The notes under the pieces: model-generated
Databases searched by the model: none
The model's input: only the letters and a program-made list of their open reading frames with translations
What the model was told of the DNA's origin: nothing
Virus record (IMG/VR): IMGVR_UViG_3300009621_000033
Coordinates: 1 to 25,750 of that record
Strand: one strand, 5' to 3'
Source: a virus
DNA: 25,750 bases
Program-made: the position numbers and the translations under genes
In this document: in pieces, positions 1-7,637 of the stretch
How positions within the stretch are numbered: position 1 is the stretch's first letter
How the letters are laid out: each line of letters starts with the position of its first letter

Positions 1-144
1 GCGAGTCTGGCGGCTGCCGGCCACGGGGCGGAAATCATTAGGAAGTAATTGACGGGTACCGGAAGGGGCGGGTTCGTCAAAAGGGTCAACAATCCCGCCG
101 GGAGAATCTTCGTAAGGGTCAACGATCATTGCTGCTCGGGCCAT
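1..144 (-). CDS. Start of an unknown protein, cut by the window edge
   Basis: The first 48 codons of a frame that runs off the left edge. The ATG at 144 overlaps the preceding stop (TGATG) and GGGGG lies six bases upstream. The visible N terminus is MARAAMIVDPYEDSPGG..., with two DP(Y/F)(E/D) motifs and many prolines, so it probably begins disordered. Position after an ejection-type gene suggests another virion internal protein, possibly a large one, but nothing beyond that can be said. Confidence 0.6.
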   Translation of the reverse strand, partial: MARAAMIVDPYEDSPGGIVDPFDEPAPSGTRQLLPNDFRPVAGSRQTR

Positions 145-1820
145 CAGCGACCCCCGTATTTTTTATTGTAAAATGCCTCCAGGTCTTTATCGGCAACGCC
201 GGGGTTCTTCGCCCTTGCGGCTGTCATCCATTTATCTTTTGACGGCGCCGCCTTGCCTGCAGTCCTCGGCTGTATCTTCGTACCGGGATGTTTGGAATAA
301 TACCCCGCCACGGCATCCTGCACGGGTTTCTTGCCTGACTGCTTCGCGGCCGCCCGGACATCCGCCTCGGGCCACTTCGCCGCTGCACTTTCGACGGTGT
401 AGGGGATATCGTACTCGGACGGGTTAAGGCTCTTGAACTTATCCACAAGGGGTTGCAGTTTCGTGCTCCCCTCAGTTTTCGTGACCGGCTTGCCCTCAGA
501 CTTCAATTTATACTGCCGCTCGATTTCGGCATCTACCTCTTCATTCGGGCGGTCCTTCCATGCAGGATCTTTATAGAGGCGGGTCTCAATATCTTTTTTG
601 AGCTTTTCGCCCTTTTTCTCGCTGTCGTCTTTCTTGCCCCGCGCCTCTATCTGAATCCCGATTCCTTTGAGATGCCCGGCGACGGTGGTCTCGACCTTTT
701 TCTGCCCTGCCTCGATGGTGGCGTTTGTTTTCGCCATCGGGTCCTGCGCTCCCGGTATCATATCCCCCTCTTCGGTCAGGATACTGAAGCCTGTCTTTGA
801 GTCAGGATCTTCGACGACCTGGCGGGTCGGCTTATCCTTGTTGAAGAGCGTCTTCGCAGTGTTCATCAGGTCTGCGGTTTTCTGAGTGCTTCCCGCCTTC
901 TTCATCTGCTTGACGTATTCCAGCCGCGCCTCGCCGGTCTTCAGGTCCTTCGGCATCTTGTCCAGAACTTCGGCCTCCCGGGTGTCCTCTGCCCTCTGCT
1001 CTCCCGCTTTCTTTACCTGCTCGACGAACTTCTCCCCGCCTTCCTCATTCGCAGCGACGGCGGCTAGAAGTATTGGGCCGAAACTGGCGGTATGTACGAG
1101 AGTGTTCTTAAATTCATCTATCGGGATTTCGTGGATGTATTCCTTATCGCCGTCCATTTTGGTGTGGGGTGTGGGAGGGGAAATACTGCCGTCTGCGTTG
1201 CCGGTCCGGACCACGGGGATAACTACTCCTTTGTCAAAATCTATCAACAGCGATTCCGCCTCTTTACCCTCCAGGAGCTTCGGCCCGGCATACTGGTTGA
1301 ACGCCTCCATCAGTCCTGGCACCTGCTGGCTGCTCAATCTCACCTTGCGCTGGCCTTCCGGCAAGCTCTGGGCGTGCTGGATAAGTGCCGGTTGGACCTG
1401 TCCGATTATCTGCGTGAGTTGGTGGGCGGCGTAGGTCTGCGCCAGGGCTTTATGTGGGTCGTTGTCGAGGTCGGGCGACGCTTTGGTGAGCCCGTAAGCT
1501 GCGTCTACCTCTTCGGGGGTATATTGCGGCTGCGTACCGTTCGCTGCTGCCTGTGCCAATTTCATAGATGCGCTGACAAGCGGAGCGTGCAGCATTTTAT
1601 GCTTGAGGTCTAGGTCGTCAAAAGCCTGCTGCGTCTTCTGGTGGACGATACTCTGCTTTTTCTGCTCCATCTCGACGTCCATCAACTGCCGATGTTGGGC
1701 GTGATCTTCCTTCTCCATATTCGCCTTATCTATGCCTTGGAAAACGCCGGTCACCTTCGCAAAGGCGTCTATGCCACTCTCGACCGGATCACCGTATGGA
1801 GACAAACCAAATCTCGCCAT
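144..1820 (-). CDS. Probable large internal virion (ejection) protein
   Basis: 558 residues from the second of two tandem Met codons at 1820; GGAGG sits five bases from it and two from the first, and the TGATG overlap fits the neighbours. The protein is highly charged, Lys/Glu/Ala/Gln-rich and mostly helical, with coiled-coil-type stretches near 30-70 and 270-440, and no signal or membrane segment. It resembles large ejection proteins in composition. The C terminus (DKWMTAARAKNPGVADKDLEAFYNKKYGG) looks like a small terminal helix pair. No transglycosylase motif is visible. Role inferred from the gene order. Confidence 0.65.
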   Translation of the reverse strand: MARFGLSPYGDPVESGIDAFAKVTGVFQGIDKANMEKEDHAQHRQLMDVEMEQKKQSIVHQKTQQAFDDLDLKHKMLHAPLVSASMKLAQAAANGTQPQYTPEEVDAAYGLTKASPDLDNDPHKALAQTYAAHQLTQIIGQVQPALIQHAQSLPEGQRKVRLSSQQVPGLMEAFNQYAGPKLLEGKEAESLLIDFDKGVVIPVVRTGNADGSISPPTPHTKMDGDKEYIHEIPIDEFKNTLVHTASFGPILLAAVAANEEGGEKFVEQVKKAGEQRAEDTREAEVLDKMPKDLKTGEARLEYVKQMKKAGSTQKTADLMNTAKTLFNKDKPTRQVVEDPDSKTGFSILTEEGDMIPGAQDPMAKTNATIEAGQKKVETTVAGHLKGIGIQIEARGKKDDSEKKGEKLKKDIETRLYKDPAWKDRPNEEVDAEIERQYKLKSEGKPVTKTEGSTKLQPLVDKFKSLNPSEYDIPYTVESAAAKWPEADVRAAAKQSGKKPVQDAVAGYYSKHPGTKIQPRTAGKAAPSKDKWMTAARAKNPGVADKDLEAFYNKKYGGR

Positions 1821-2227
1821 CATGCCCTCCGTCTTGATTCGCGGAATATGTTTAATCTGTCTTGAAGATCGGCAAGCGTGAAGATCATAACCTTCGGGAG
1901 AAACATCCCCGTCCTTGCCATATATTTTTTATATCCGGGGAACCCTTCACAAAGCATCTTCTCTTCCTGTCTTGCGGTGTGGGAAAGGAGTACCAGCAAC
2001 ACCAGCCAGGCCGGTAAGCCGCCTCTCCATCCCGCGCAGAGAGCGAATACCCCCCCGCACATGATAAGAGAGGCGAGGTAGGCAGGGTGGCGGATATATT
2101 TATAAAGCCCCTTCTGGTAAATCTGCTCGGGCTTCGTTATCAATAGGTTGAATCCTGGGTTATTCCAGACCACCCAGAATCTTATCCCGTATCCGACGAG
2201 TATCATTGAAATCTTTAAGGATATCAT
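1820..2227 (-). CDS. ICMT/PEMT-like membrane methyltransferase
   Basis: 135 residues from the ATG at 2227, chosen because it forms a TAATG overlap with the previous stop; a GTG four codons upstream is the alternative. Integral membrane protein with about three hydrophobic segments (near 5-22, 48-66 and 68-83). GLYKYIRHPAYLA (40-52) and RQEEKMLCEGFPGYKKYMA (86-104) are the RHPxY and EE signature of the isoprenylcysteine carboxyl methyltransferase / phospholipid methyltransferase family, which uses S-adenosylmethionine. The substrate is unknown. The family commonly methylates lipids, quinol-type or prenylated substrates in the inner membrane. Finding it among ejection genes is unusual. The last 20 residues are charged. 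The stop overlaps the next start. Confidence 0.8.
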   Translation of the reverse strand: MISLKISMILVGYGIRFWVVWNNPGFNLLITKPEQIYQKGLYKYIRHPAYLASLIMCGGVFALCAGWRGGLPAWLVLLVLLSHTARQEEKMLCEGFPGYKKYMARTGMFLPKVMIFTLADLQDRLNIFRESRRRA

Positions 2228-2430
2228 TACATTATGCACGCGGCGATTATTCCCGCAATAGCTATGGCCGCGCCGACTCCCCCGGAGATCATCGTCATCT
2301 CTTGAGCTTTCTTGGCGTCGGCCTCTTGCTGGTTCGCCTGGTCAACCTGTTGCTGCTCCGCCGAGGAACGAACGAAGCCGCTTATCGCATTGGACTGTTC
2401 TCCCAAGCCTGTCCCAATGATGCCTCCCAT
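2227..2430 (-). CDS. Tiny protein with C-terminal membrane segment
   Basis: 67 residues. The ATG at 2430 follows the previous stop by one base. A polar, Gln/Ala-rich helix (about 20-45) is followed by a hydrophobic C-terminal helix (GGVGAAIAIAGIIAACIM). This suits a small ejection-related membrane peptide, or a tail-anchored protein. The stop overlaps the methyltransferase ATG (TAATG at 2227). No family recognised. Confidence 0.62.
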   Translation of the reverse strand: MGGIIGTGLGEQSNAISGFVRSSAEQQQVDQANQQEADAKKAQEMTMISGGVGAAIAIAGIIAACIM

Positions 2431-2431
2431 T

Positions 2432-3034
2432 TTACGCCCCCGTCTGTGATTTGTACGCCGTCATGGCGCTCTGGGCAGCAGGATTTGGATTCGGGGCGGA
2501 CCCTATTGCTATCAGTTCATCCTGCGTTGCTACGTTCTGCCGCGCCGTGTTCTGCGCCCCCGCCACCATCTGAGCCCTTGATAGATTATTCAATCTGGAA
2601 TTGACTGCCGTCTGCTGCGGAGTCGCAACGACTCCTTGCGAGGCCATCTGACGGGCTTCCACTCCTTGCATGGAGTCCGCCGCGCCGGTAGCGTTCGTGG
2701 TTGCCTGGTTTACGGCATCAGTGAGTATTTCGGGATTATTGAAAGAAGTCTGCATCAGTAAATTCTGCTCGACTGGTTTGTACTGCGTCTCCCAGTTGGC
2801 GAATTCAGCCGCGAGGACTTTGGCAGCCATGCCTTGAGCCGTCCCGGTTGGGGCGATCTGTCCTGACTGCGCTTCCGTTTGGAGCCCTGACAGGTCAATT
2901 GGTGTTAGTGATGCAGGCGTCCCGGGAGGATCAAATATCCCTCCCCCCCCACTCGTCGCCGGCTTATATACAGACCATGTGCCAGTCACGGGGTCGTAAA
3001 GATTCTGCTGTCCCTGGGGAGTGTAGTCCATCAT
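2432..3034 (-). CDS. Probable internal virion (ejection) protein B
   Basis: 200 residues. Near residue 90 it has FANWETQYKPVEQNLLMQTSFNN, which recalls W-YYSTSYKPYID of the neighbouring protein. The rest is Ala/Gln/Asn-rich and helical (ARQMASQGVVATPQQTAVNS, LSRAQMVAGAQNTARQN). The N terminus is Gly/Pro/Thr-rich. AGGAG precedes the two tandem Met codons at 3034. Position between ejection proteins supports an internal-virion role. A single base separates its stop from the next start. Confidence 0.63.
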   Translation of the reverse strand: MMDYTPQGQQNLYDPVTGTWSVYKPATSGGGGIFDPPGTPASLTPIDLSGLQTEAQSGQIAPTGTAQGMAAKVLAAEFANWETQYKPVEQNLLMQTSFNNPEILTDAVNQATTNATGAADSMQGVEARQMASQGVVATPQQTAVNSRLNNLSRAQMVAGAQNTARQNVATQDELIAIGSAPNPNPAAQSAMTAYKSQTGA

Positions 3035-3046
3035 AAGCGTCTCCTA

Positions 3047-3703
3047 TTACCACGCTGGCGGGTTGTCAGGATTCAGCCATTTGAAAGTATCGCTACTTGC
3101 CCCAAGGTTGAAATTAGCATCAAGGGCCGGGTTGCCGGTCCCTGCGTTTGGTGATCCGCTGGCACCAGCCGGGTTGCTGCTCATAAGCGCCCTTGTCCCG
3201 AGTGCTGCCGCCGCTCCCACTCCTGAACCAATAGCGTTTTCTTCCGCACCTTCCGCCATCAGTTTCGATTTCTCATCAGCAATGGCTTTCTGTACCGACT
3301 GTTCCGCAAGTTGCCCCTGCCCGCCCATGGCCTGAGTCTGCTGGCCTCTGCCGATATCGACGATGTTCTGGAGGCCGGACATCTGCTGTGCCCTGACTGC
3401 CGCATCCGCGCTTGTCGTCCCTTTTGACTTGATATCGGCGGCTGCGTTGCCCCTTCTGGCTATCTGTGTCGCATTCTCGCCAGGGGCGGCCCCTGCGACA
3501 CCTTCCATAACGGAAGCGTTGACTTTGCCTGCCGCTGCCGAGGATTGCGCCCCGGACTTGGCATTACCGGTCTCTTTGGTTATAAATTTGTCTATGTAAG
3601 GTTTGTACGAAGTTGAGTAATAATCCCAGAGTTTGACATTATTCTTTTGCTGCTGGATCTGGTCTTGTGTTTCCTGTATCCCGCCACCGCCACCGCCGCC
3701 CAT
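3047..3703 (-). CDS. Probable internal virion (ejection) protein A
   Basis: 218 residues, Gly/Ala/Gln-rich. It begins MGGGGGGGIQETQDQIQQQK, then WDYYSTSYKPYIDKFITKE, and a long Ala/Gly/Gln stretch that is probably helical and extended. The composition and a W..Y.P motif near the front fit ejection proteins that leave the virion with the DNA to form a channel across the cell wall and membrane (T7 gp14-like role). GGAGG lies six bases upstream of the ATG. A single-base gap separates it from the previous gene. The family is weakly conserved, so the call rests on composition, motif and position. Confidence 0.65.
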   Translation of the reverse strand: MGGGGGGGIQETQDQIQQQKNNVKLWDYYSTSYKPYIDKFITKETGNAKSGAQSSAAAGKVNASVMEGVAGAAPGENATQIARRGNAAADIKSKGTTSADAAVRAQQMSGLQNIVDIGRGQQTQAMGGQGQLAEQSVQKAIADEKSKLMAEGAEENAIGSGVGAAAALGTRALMSSNPAGASGSPNAGTGNPALDANFNLGASSDTFKWLNPDNPPAW

Positions 3704-3704
3704 G

Positions 3705-4091
3705 TCAGACCTCCAGGCTGTACGTAGTTAGTCCCCTTCGGACTCCCGGCATCCGGTCGAAGCCTACACGGGGGGACTGCCACACCATCCTGGAAGCTCC
3801 TACGTTTCGAGCTATTTCACGCAAGAACTCTGTGTTTCTCTCTCTTTTACCATTAATCCCGTAAGCAATCCAGACAAAAAGCACGGTTCCCCATCGTTTA
3901 TGAGGATTAATCTTACAGACTGCGAAGCTCTCGTCCTCGTCGTTCAAGAACAGACACGCCGTCCTGTTCTGAATTGCGTAATAAACATCGTCCTCGGTCC
4001 AGTCACAGTCGTCAGCGAACCGCTTCATAATCGCAGTGATCTTGCCGACGATATCCGGCCAGACTTTCTCAAGGTCGGTGGTGAAGATCAC
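3705..4091 (-). CDS. GNAT-like small protein
   Basis: 128 residues with a GTG start at 4091 overlapping the preceding stop (GTGA). The layout (an initial helix with VWPDIVGKI, EDDVYYAIQNRTACLFL, ESFAVCKINPHKRWGTVLFVWIAYG, TEFLREIARNVGASRMVWQSP, VGFDRMPGVRRGL) resembles a short GNAT acyltransferase-like fold common beside the ejection genes of podoviruses, often annotated as hypothetical or internal virion protein. The acetyl-CoA loop (QxxGxG/A) is not evident, so enzymatic activity is doubtful. A head- or tail-associated structural role is possible. Two bases before the next start. Confidence 0.65.
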   Translation of the reverse strand: MIFTTDLEKVWPDIVGKITAIMKRFADDCDWTEDDVYYAIQNRTACLFLNDEDESFAVCKINPHKRWGTVLFVWIAYGINGKRERNTEFLREIARNVGASRMVWQSPRVGFDRMPGVRRGLTTYSLEV

Positions 4092-4279
4092 TTGGTCACC
4101 ATCTTCTTTGAAATCACGAGGCTGTTATCCACCAGCCCAGTATTTATCAAGTCCTGCGCCGTGAGCGGCCCGCCGTTCTTCTGAACTGTGCTGAAAAACA
4201 CCTGGAGCTGGTCCATGTTGTCTATCAGGTCTTGAAGATTCACGCTCTTTTTTATGACCGGCGTCTTTACGAGGCTCAT
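4088..4279 (-). CDS. Small unknown protein
   Basis: 63 residues. Starts within the end of the nozzle gene (ATGA at 4276-4279) and ends within the start of the next (GTGA at 4088-4091), so it is translated in series with both. It is mildly acidic with a predicted amphipathic helix (LQDLIDNMDQLQVFFSTVQ) and a basic end (ISKKMVTK). No recognised family and no membrane segment. Its place between nozzle and GNAT-like genes suggests a virion accessory, only from position. Confidence 0.6.
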   Translation of the reverse strand: MSLVKTPVIKKSVNLQDLIDNMDQLQVFFSTVQKNGGPLTAQDLINTGLVDNSLVISKKMVTK

Positions 4280-6669
4280 TGTGGAAGTTCCCCGATATCC
4301 GAAGCGAGATAAACCACCGTCGCTCCTTTCGTACCATACACCCGGCAGTCAACGGCGTCAACCATTGCGTTCGCCATTCCTATCATCTGCGGGTTTTTCG
4401 ATGTGACCGTAGCGGTTATTGTCTGCGGCGCCGGGTTGCCGTTCCCGTCCACTATCTGCGGGTAGATTATATCCACTACGACCGGGTATGACGTTGCGAG
4501 CACCTTAATCCATTGCGGCATACTCGGCGGGCCGGACTGTCGCGGCGATTTCCAGTCGAGTGAGCGAGGAGATGCAACATTTGAAGCAAGCGACACGATA
4601 TCATTGCCGACCTGGAGGAACAGGTAACCGGTCACGAAGTCGTAGCATCCCGCCGTAGCGTAGAAATCCAAGTCTACGAAGTTCTTGGTTGCCGGATCGA
4701 ATATGAACCCCGCCTGAACGTCGCCGTTTGTGTAAAACCCAACGTATTTATTCTCCCAGAAGTACGCCGAAATGGATGATGGAGCGTAATTTGCCCACTC
4801 ATCGCGGGACATAATATCCTGAGTGATGATATTATTCGTCCCTTGCCCGAGAGCAATAAGCCCCTCCGGTGCGGCATAGATCGAAAACGCCCCCATGTTT
4901 ACGACACTGCGCTTTGACAGGCAACTGAACCCTAACGGAATATAGGCCGGGACGCTGTTCTCCGGGTCGGTGAACGTGATCGCCTGCGGGAGCCCTTGAG
5001 TCAGTATCACAAGGGTATTCCCCCATGCAACGAGCCCCATGATTTCATCTTCCATAGACTTCTGATAACTGGCAGGCCATGCGTGGGGGTAGCTCGGAAC
5101 GGAAAGGCATAGAGTGTTGTTGAGCCAACACGCCATAGCCTCATTCGGAAGAGCTGCGAGCCCCTCCACACCGGCCGGTGGGCCATCCCATTCGGCAGAC
5201 TGGAGCACATCCGCCAGAGCTGAGTCAAGCAGGGAATCGGTATAGGACGCCGTGGCCACTGCCACCTGTTCGACAAGCTGAAAAATCTCGTTACCGTTCG
5301 CGTCTTGATTCAGCCGGTATATGTTAGAGTACAGAACCCAGAACAAAGGATCTGCCGGGCCGGTTTCAAGCCCCGTGACTGACACATGGTCCCCATCGAG
5401 CAGAGCAATAAGATTCGACACCGGCCCGGGGGGGCCAACCTCCCCATATCCGTTCACATACGCCTGAACATAGTTTTTAGATTCGAGAGTGGTGGGGTCC
5501 GGATCGACGAGCTTCATTGCAGAGCATTTAACGTAAATTCCAGATGCGAACGTGCCATAGTCGTTAGAATCCACCCCGTCAAGAGTGAAGTGCTTTGCGT
5601 CAATAACGGTAATGGTCCCGATCCACCCCTCAAGTTCTGCCATCCCGACCATGTTGTAGAATTTCAGAGAGGTTCCGGTAGTGAGATTATGCGCTGTGTT
5701 TTGAGTCAGTTTGGCGGGGTTCGCCTTGCTGATATTGTCTGATGTCCCGATGGACACGGCAACGGGGGTGAATACTGATGCAAGAGGGGACCCTGACGAA
5801 AGCACGCGCGATTGCAGCGTCCATGTGCCGCTGGTAAACGTGGTGTAACTTGTGGAATCCACCCCGTCTATGGTGAAATGAGACGAATCAACCACCGTGA
5901 TCGTTCCCTGGTAGCCGTTAAGCTCAATCATTCCTATAATGCTGAACAAGAGGGTGTCACCGGTGATGAGTCCGTGGTTGGTATCAGTGCATTCAGCCGG
6001 GTTCCCTTTCGATAACACGGTAATCGTCCCGGAGTTCATCACCTTCAGACCTGTAGCGTAGAAACTGGCAAGCCCCGCTGCGATAGTGAGCCCGTTGAAC
6101 GCGAACGACACCCCGTCGAGGCCGGTGACCCCGGTGGAGAAAAATTCCAGTAGCCAGTTCAGGCTGATATTCCCCATCCCGTTGTCGTAGACGGTCACCT
6201 TCACGCCTGTTGAGTCGAGGATGACTGATGCTATCATCGAGAAAGGGGCAGACACGCCAAGGACTGTGGCAACGGGGGCGGTGAGAGGGGCGGGTGGTGA
6301 GGGTTTGCGGTAGGCCATGGGGTAAGCGGTGCCACCCTGTTTATAAAGGTTCTTATCCGTTACCCGCAATTCGCCCGCTTCGGTGTAAAATACCCGCTTC
6401 CATGAGTCGTTAGGAAGAGGGGCGAGCACGGCGTCTACATCATCCGCCCATGCGAGCCACTTTACAGAACCGTCGCCATCATAGAGAAATATCGAGACTA
6501 TCGGTCCTGCGACCGTCGGGGTGTATTCGGCACCATCGGTCCCGAGCGGGACGAGTCCGCCGTGATCGAACCGGCAGTTTTTGGCTACCTGCGCGTGACC
6601 TGGGGGGATGAGGCGCGGGTCAGTGATTCTCGGAACGATCCCGCCGAACTGCTTGAATTCTAACAGCAT
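4276..6669 (-). CDS. Probable tail nozzle / DNA-stabilisation protein with E1-FCCH-like repeats
   Basis: 797 residues. It opens with MLLEFKQFGGIVPRITDPRL and IPPGHAQVAKNCRFDHGGLVP, the usual beginning of long podovirus tail (nozzle, gp10-like) proteins. Two repeats, about 216-284 and 311-379, each carry (K/S)xNPAxxT..HxLTTG, then GMxELxGxxGTITVxDxxHFTxDGVDS; this matches the E1-FCCH domain found in phage proteins. The C-terminal part (LPNEAMACWLNNTLCLSVPS, WGNTLVILTQGLPQAIT, AAPEGLIALGQGTNN) is beta-propeller-like. It probably forms the tail tip that closes the DNA channel. The repeats could be surface domains inserted between nozzle parts. The next start overlaps by four bases. Confidence 0.72.
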   Translation of the reverse strand: MLLEFKQFGGIVPRITDPRLIPPGHAQVAKNCRFDHGGLVPLGTDGAEYTPTVAGPIVSIFLYDGDGSVKWLAWADDVDAVLAPLPNDSWKRVFYTEAGELRVTDKNLYKQGGTAYPMAYRKPSPPAPLTAPVATVLGVSAPFSMIASVILDSTGVKVTVYDNGMGNISLNWLLEFFSTGVTGLDGVSFAFNGLTIAAGLASFYATGLKVMNSGTITVLSKGNPAECTDTNHGLITGDTLLFSIIGMIELNGYQGTITVVDSSHFTIDGVDSTSYTTFTSGTWTLQSRVLSSGSPLASVFTPVAVSIGTSDNISKANPAKLTQNTAHNLTTGTSLKFYNMVGMAELEGWIGTITVIDAKHFTLDGVDSNDYGTFASGIYVKCSAMKLVDPDPTTLESKNYVQAYVNGYGEVGPPGPVSNLIALLDGDHVSVTGLETGPADPLFWVLYSNIYRLNQDANGNEIFQLVEQVAVATASYTDSLLDSALADVLQSAEWDGPPAGVEGLAALPNEAMACWLNNTLCLSVPSYPHAWPASYQKSMEDEIMGLVAWGNTLVILTQGLPQAITFTDPENSVPAYIPLGFSCLSKRSVVNMGAFSIYAAPEGLIALGQGTNNIITQDIMSRDEWANYAPSSISAYFWENKYVGFYTNGDVQAGFIFDPATKNFVDLDFYATAGCYDFVTGYLFLQVGNDIVSLASNVASPRSLDWKSPRQSGPPSMPQWIKVLATSYPVVVDIIYPQIVDGNGNPAPQTITATVTSKNPQMIGMANAMVDAVDCRVYGTKGATVVYLASDIGELPQ

Positions 6670-7626
6670 CTATTGCCCCGCTGCCGCGACTGCGGTTTTC
6701 ACCTGTTTCTGAACGCCGAGTGCTTGGTAAAATGATTGCCTATACATCTGCGACTTCTGCAAAGCATTAGGCACGGTAGTATTCTCCGCCAGGCACCATG
6801 CAATGCAGCCGTTAATCGCCGGGACTTCGAACTCATCAGGGAGAGGGAACGGGTCGTTTACCGGGTCCTGTGCCGCGGTCGGGTATGCAGAACCGAGGTT
6901 TTCTATCTGTGTGGGGGCAACTGCGGGTTGGGGAGGAAACACGCCGTAAGCGTAGGGGTCTTTCTCATCCATGACCACGATGGAGACCACCCCATCGGCC
7001 GGCCAAGTGTGCCAGTCAGGGATACACTGGTCCATAGTCTCACGGGGGACGGAAGTTATCACTTTGCCGGGGGTGGCTCCGTTGACGCCCATGTTTCTTC
7101 TCGCGTCCAGCAGATCATTCCATCCAGCGGGAAATGTTTGCCGTGTCCCGGCAACGAGTTGGCACACCTGAAGAATGGAATTCGCTTCCGGCCGGAGGTC
7201 CACTATCTCATGACAAACGAGATTCAGGTAAACGAGCAGGATATTCGTTGGGTAGCCGATATTCAGTATATCCTGGAGCTGCCGGCCGATTGCCGCGATA
7301 ATCGCCGCTACCCCCACCGTGCCGGGACCGACAAGCGCCTCCTCAATAGATATATCGTTGCCGATCATCTGGCCGTTGTACCATATCTCTATTGGATAGG
7401 GTCCGCCGTTCGGCACGGGCAGACTTGCGTAATACCATGATTGGATCGCCGAAGTGTCGGCAAATTCGGGCATGTAATAATCACACTCCGCCGTTTCTGT
7501 GACCGACCATTGCAACGTTGTGAAATTCCAGTATTTCCCCCCGTAAGGCATCCGGGCGTAGACGGCAGAGTCCCCGAGTCCCTTGTCGTAGCGGAGAGTC
7601 GCATTGTGAGTCGGTTGGTTGATCAT
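6670..7626 (-). CDS. Probable adaptor protein (DUF6682-like) with extra N-terminal domain
   Basis: 318 residues. From about residue 100 the order VYLNLVCHEIVDLRPEAN, QLVAGTRQTFPAGWNDLLDARRN, IPDWHTWPADGVVS, DEKDPYAYGVFPPQ and a closing helical part (YRQSFYQALG) fits the phage adaptor family annotated as DUF6682 near N4-gp56 capsid phages. The first 85 residues (DSAVYARMPYGGKYWNF, ECDYYMPEFAD, PYPIEIWYNGQMIG) look like a small beta domain joined to it, similar to N-terminal parts of some fibre or needle proteins. AGAGG lies five bases from the ATG. The next gene starts immediately after the stop (TAGATG). It likely joins the portal to the tail nozzle. Confidence 0.7.
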   Translation of the reverse strand: MINQPTHNATLRYDKGLGDSAVYARMPYGGKYWNFTTLQWSVTETAECDYYMPEFADTSAIQSWYYASLPVPNGGPYPIEIWYNGQMIGNDISIEEALVGPGTVGVAAIIAAIGRQLQDILNIGYPTNILLVYLNLVCHEIVDLRPEANSILQVCQLVAGTRQTFPAGWNDLLDARRNMGVNGATPGKVITSVPRETMDQCIPDWHTWPADGVVSIVVMDEKDPYAYGVFPPQPAVAPTQIENLGSAYPTAAQDPVNDPFPLPDEFEVPAINGCIAWCLAENTTVPNALQKSQMYRQSFYQALGVQKQVKTAVAAAGQ

Positions 7627-7637
7627 AATAGCCTCTT

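Noticed and set aside
6736-7440. Long plus-strand frame (234 codons) opposite the adaptor gene
   Set aside because: Antisense to a better-supported gene; no recognisable domain or ribosome site.
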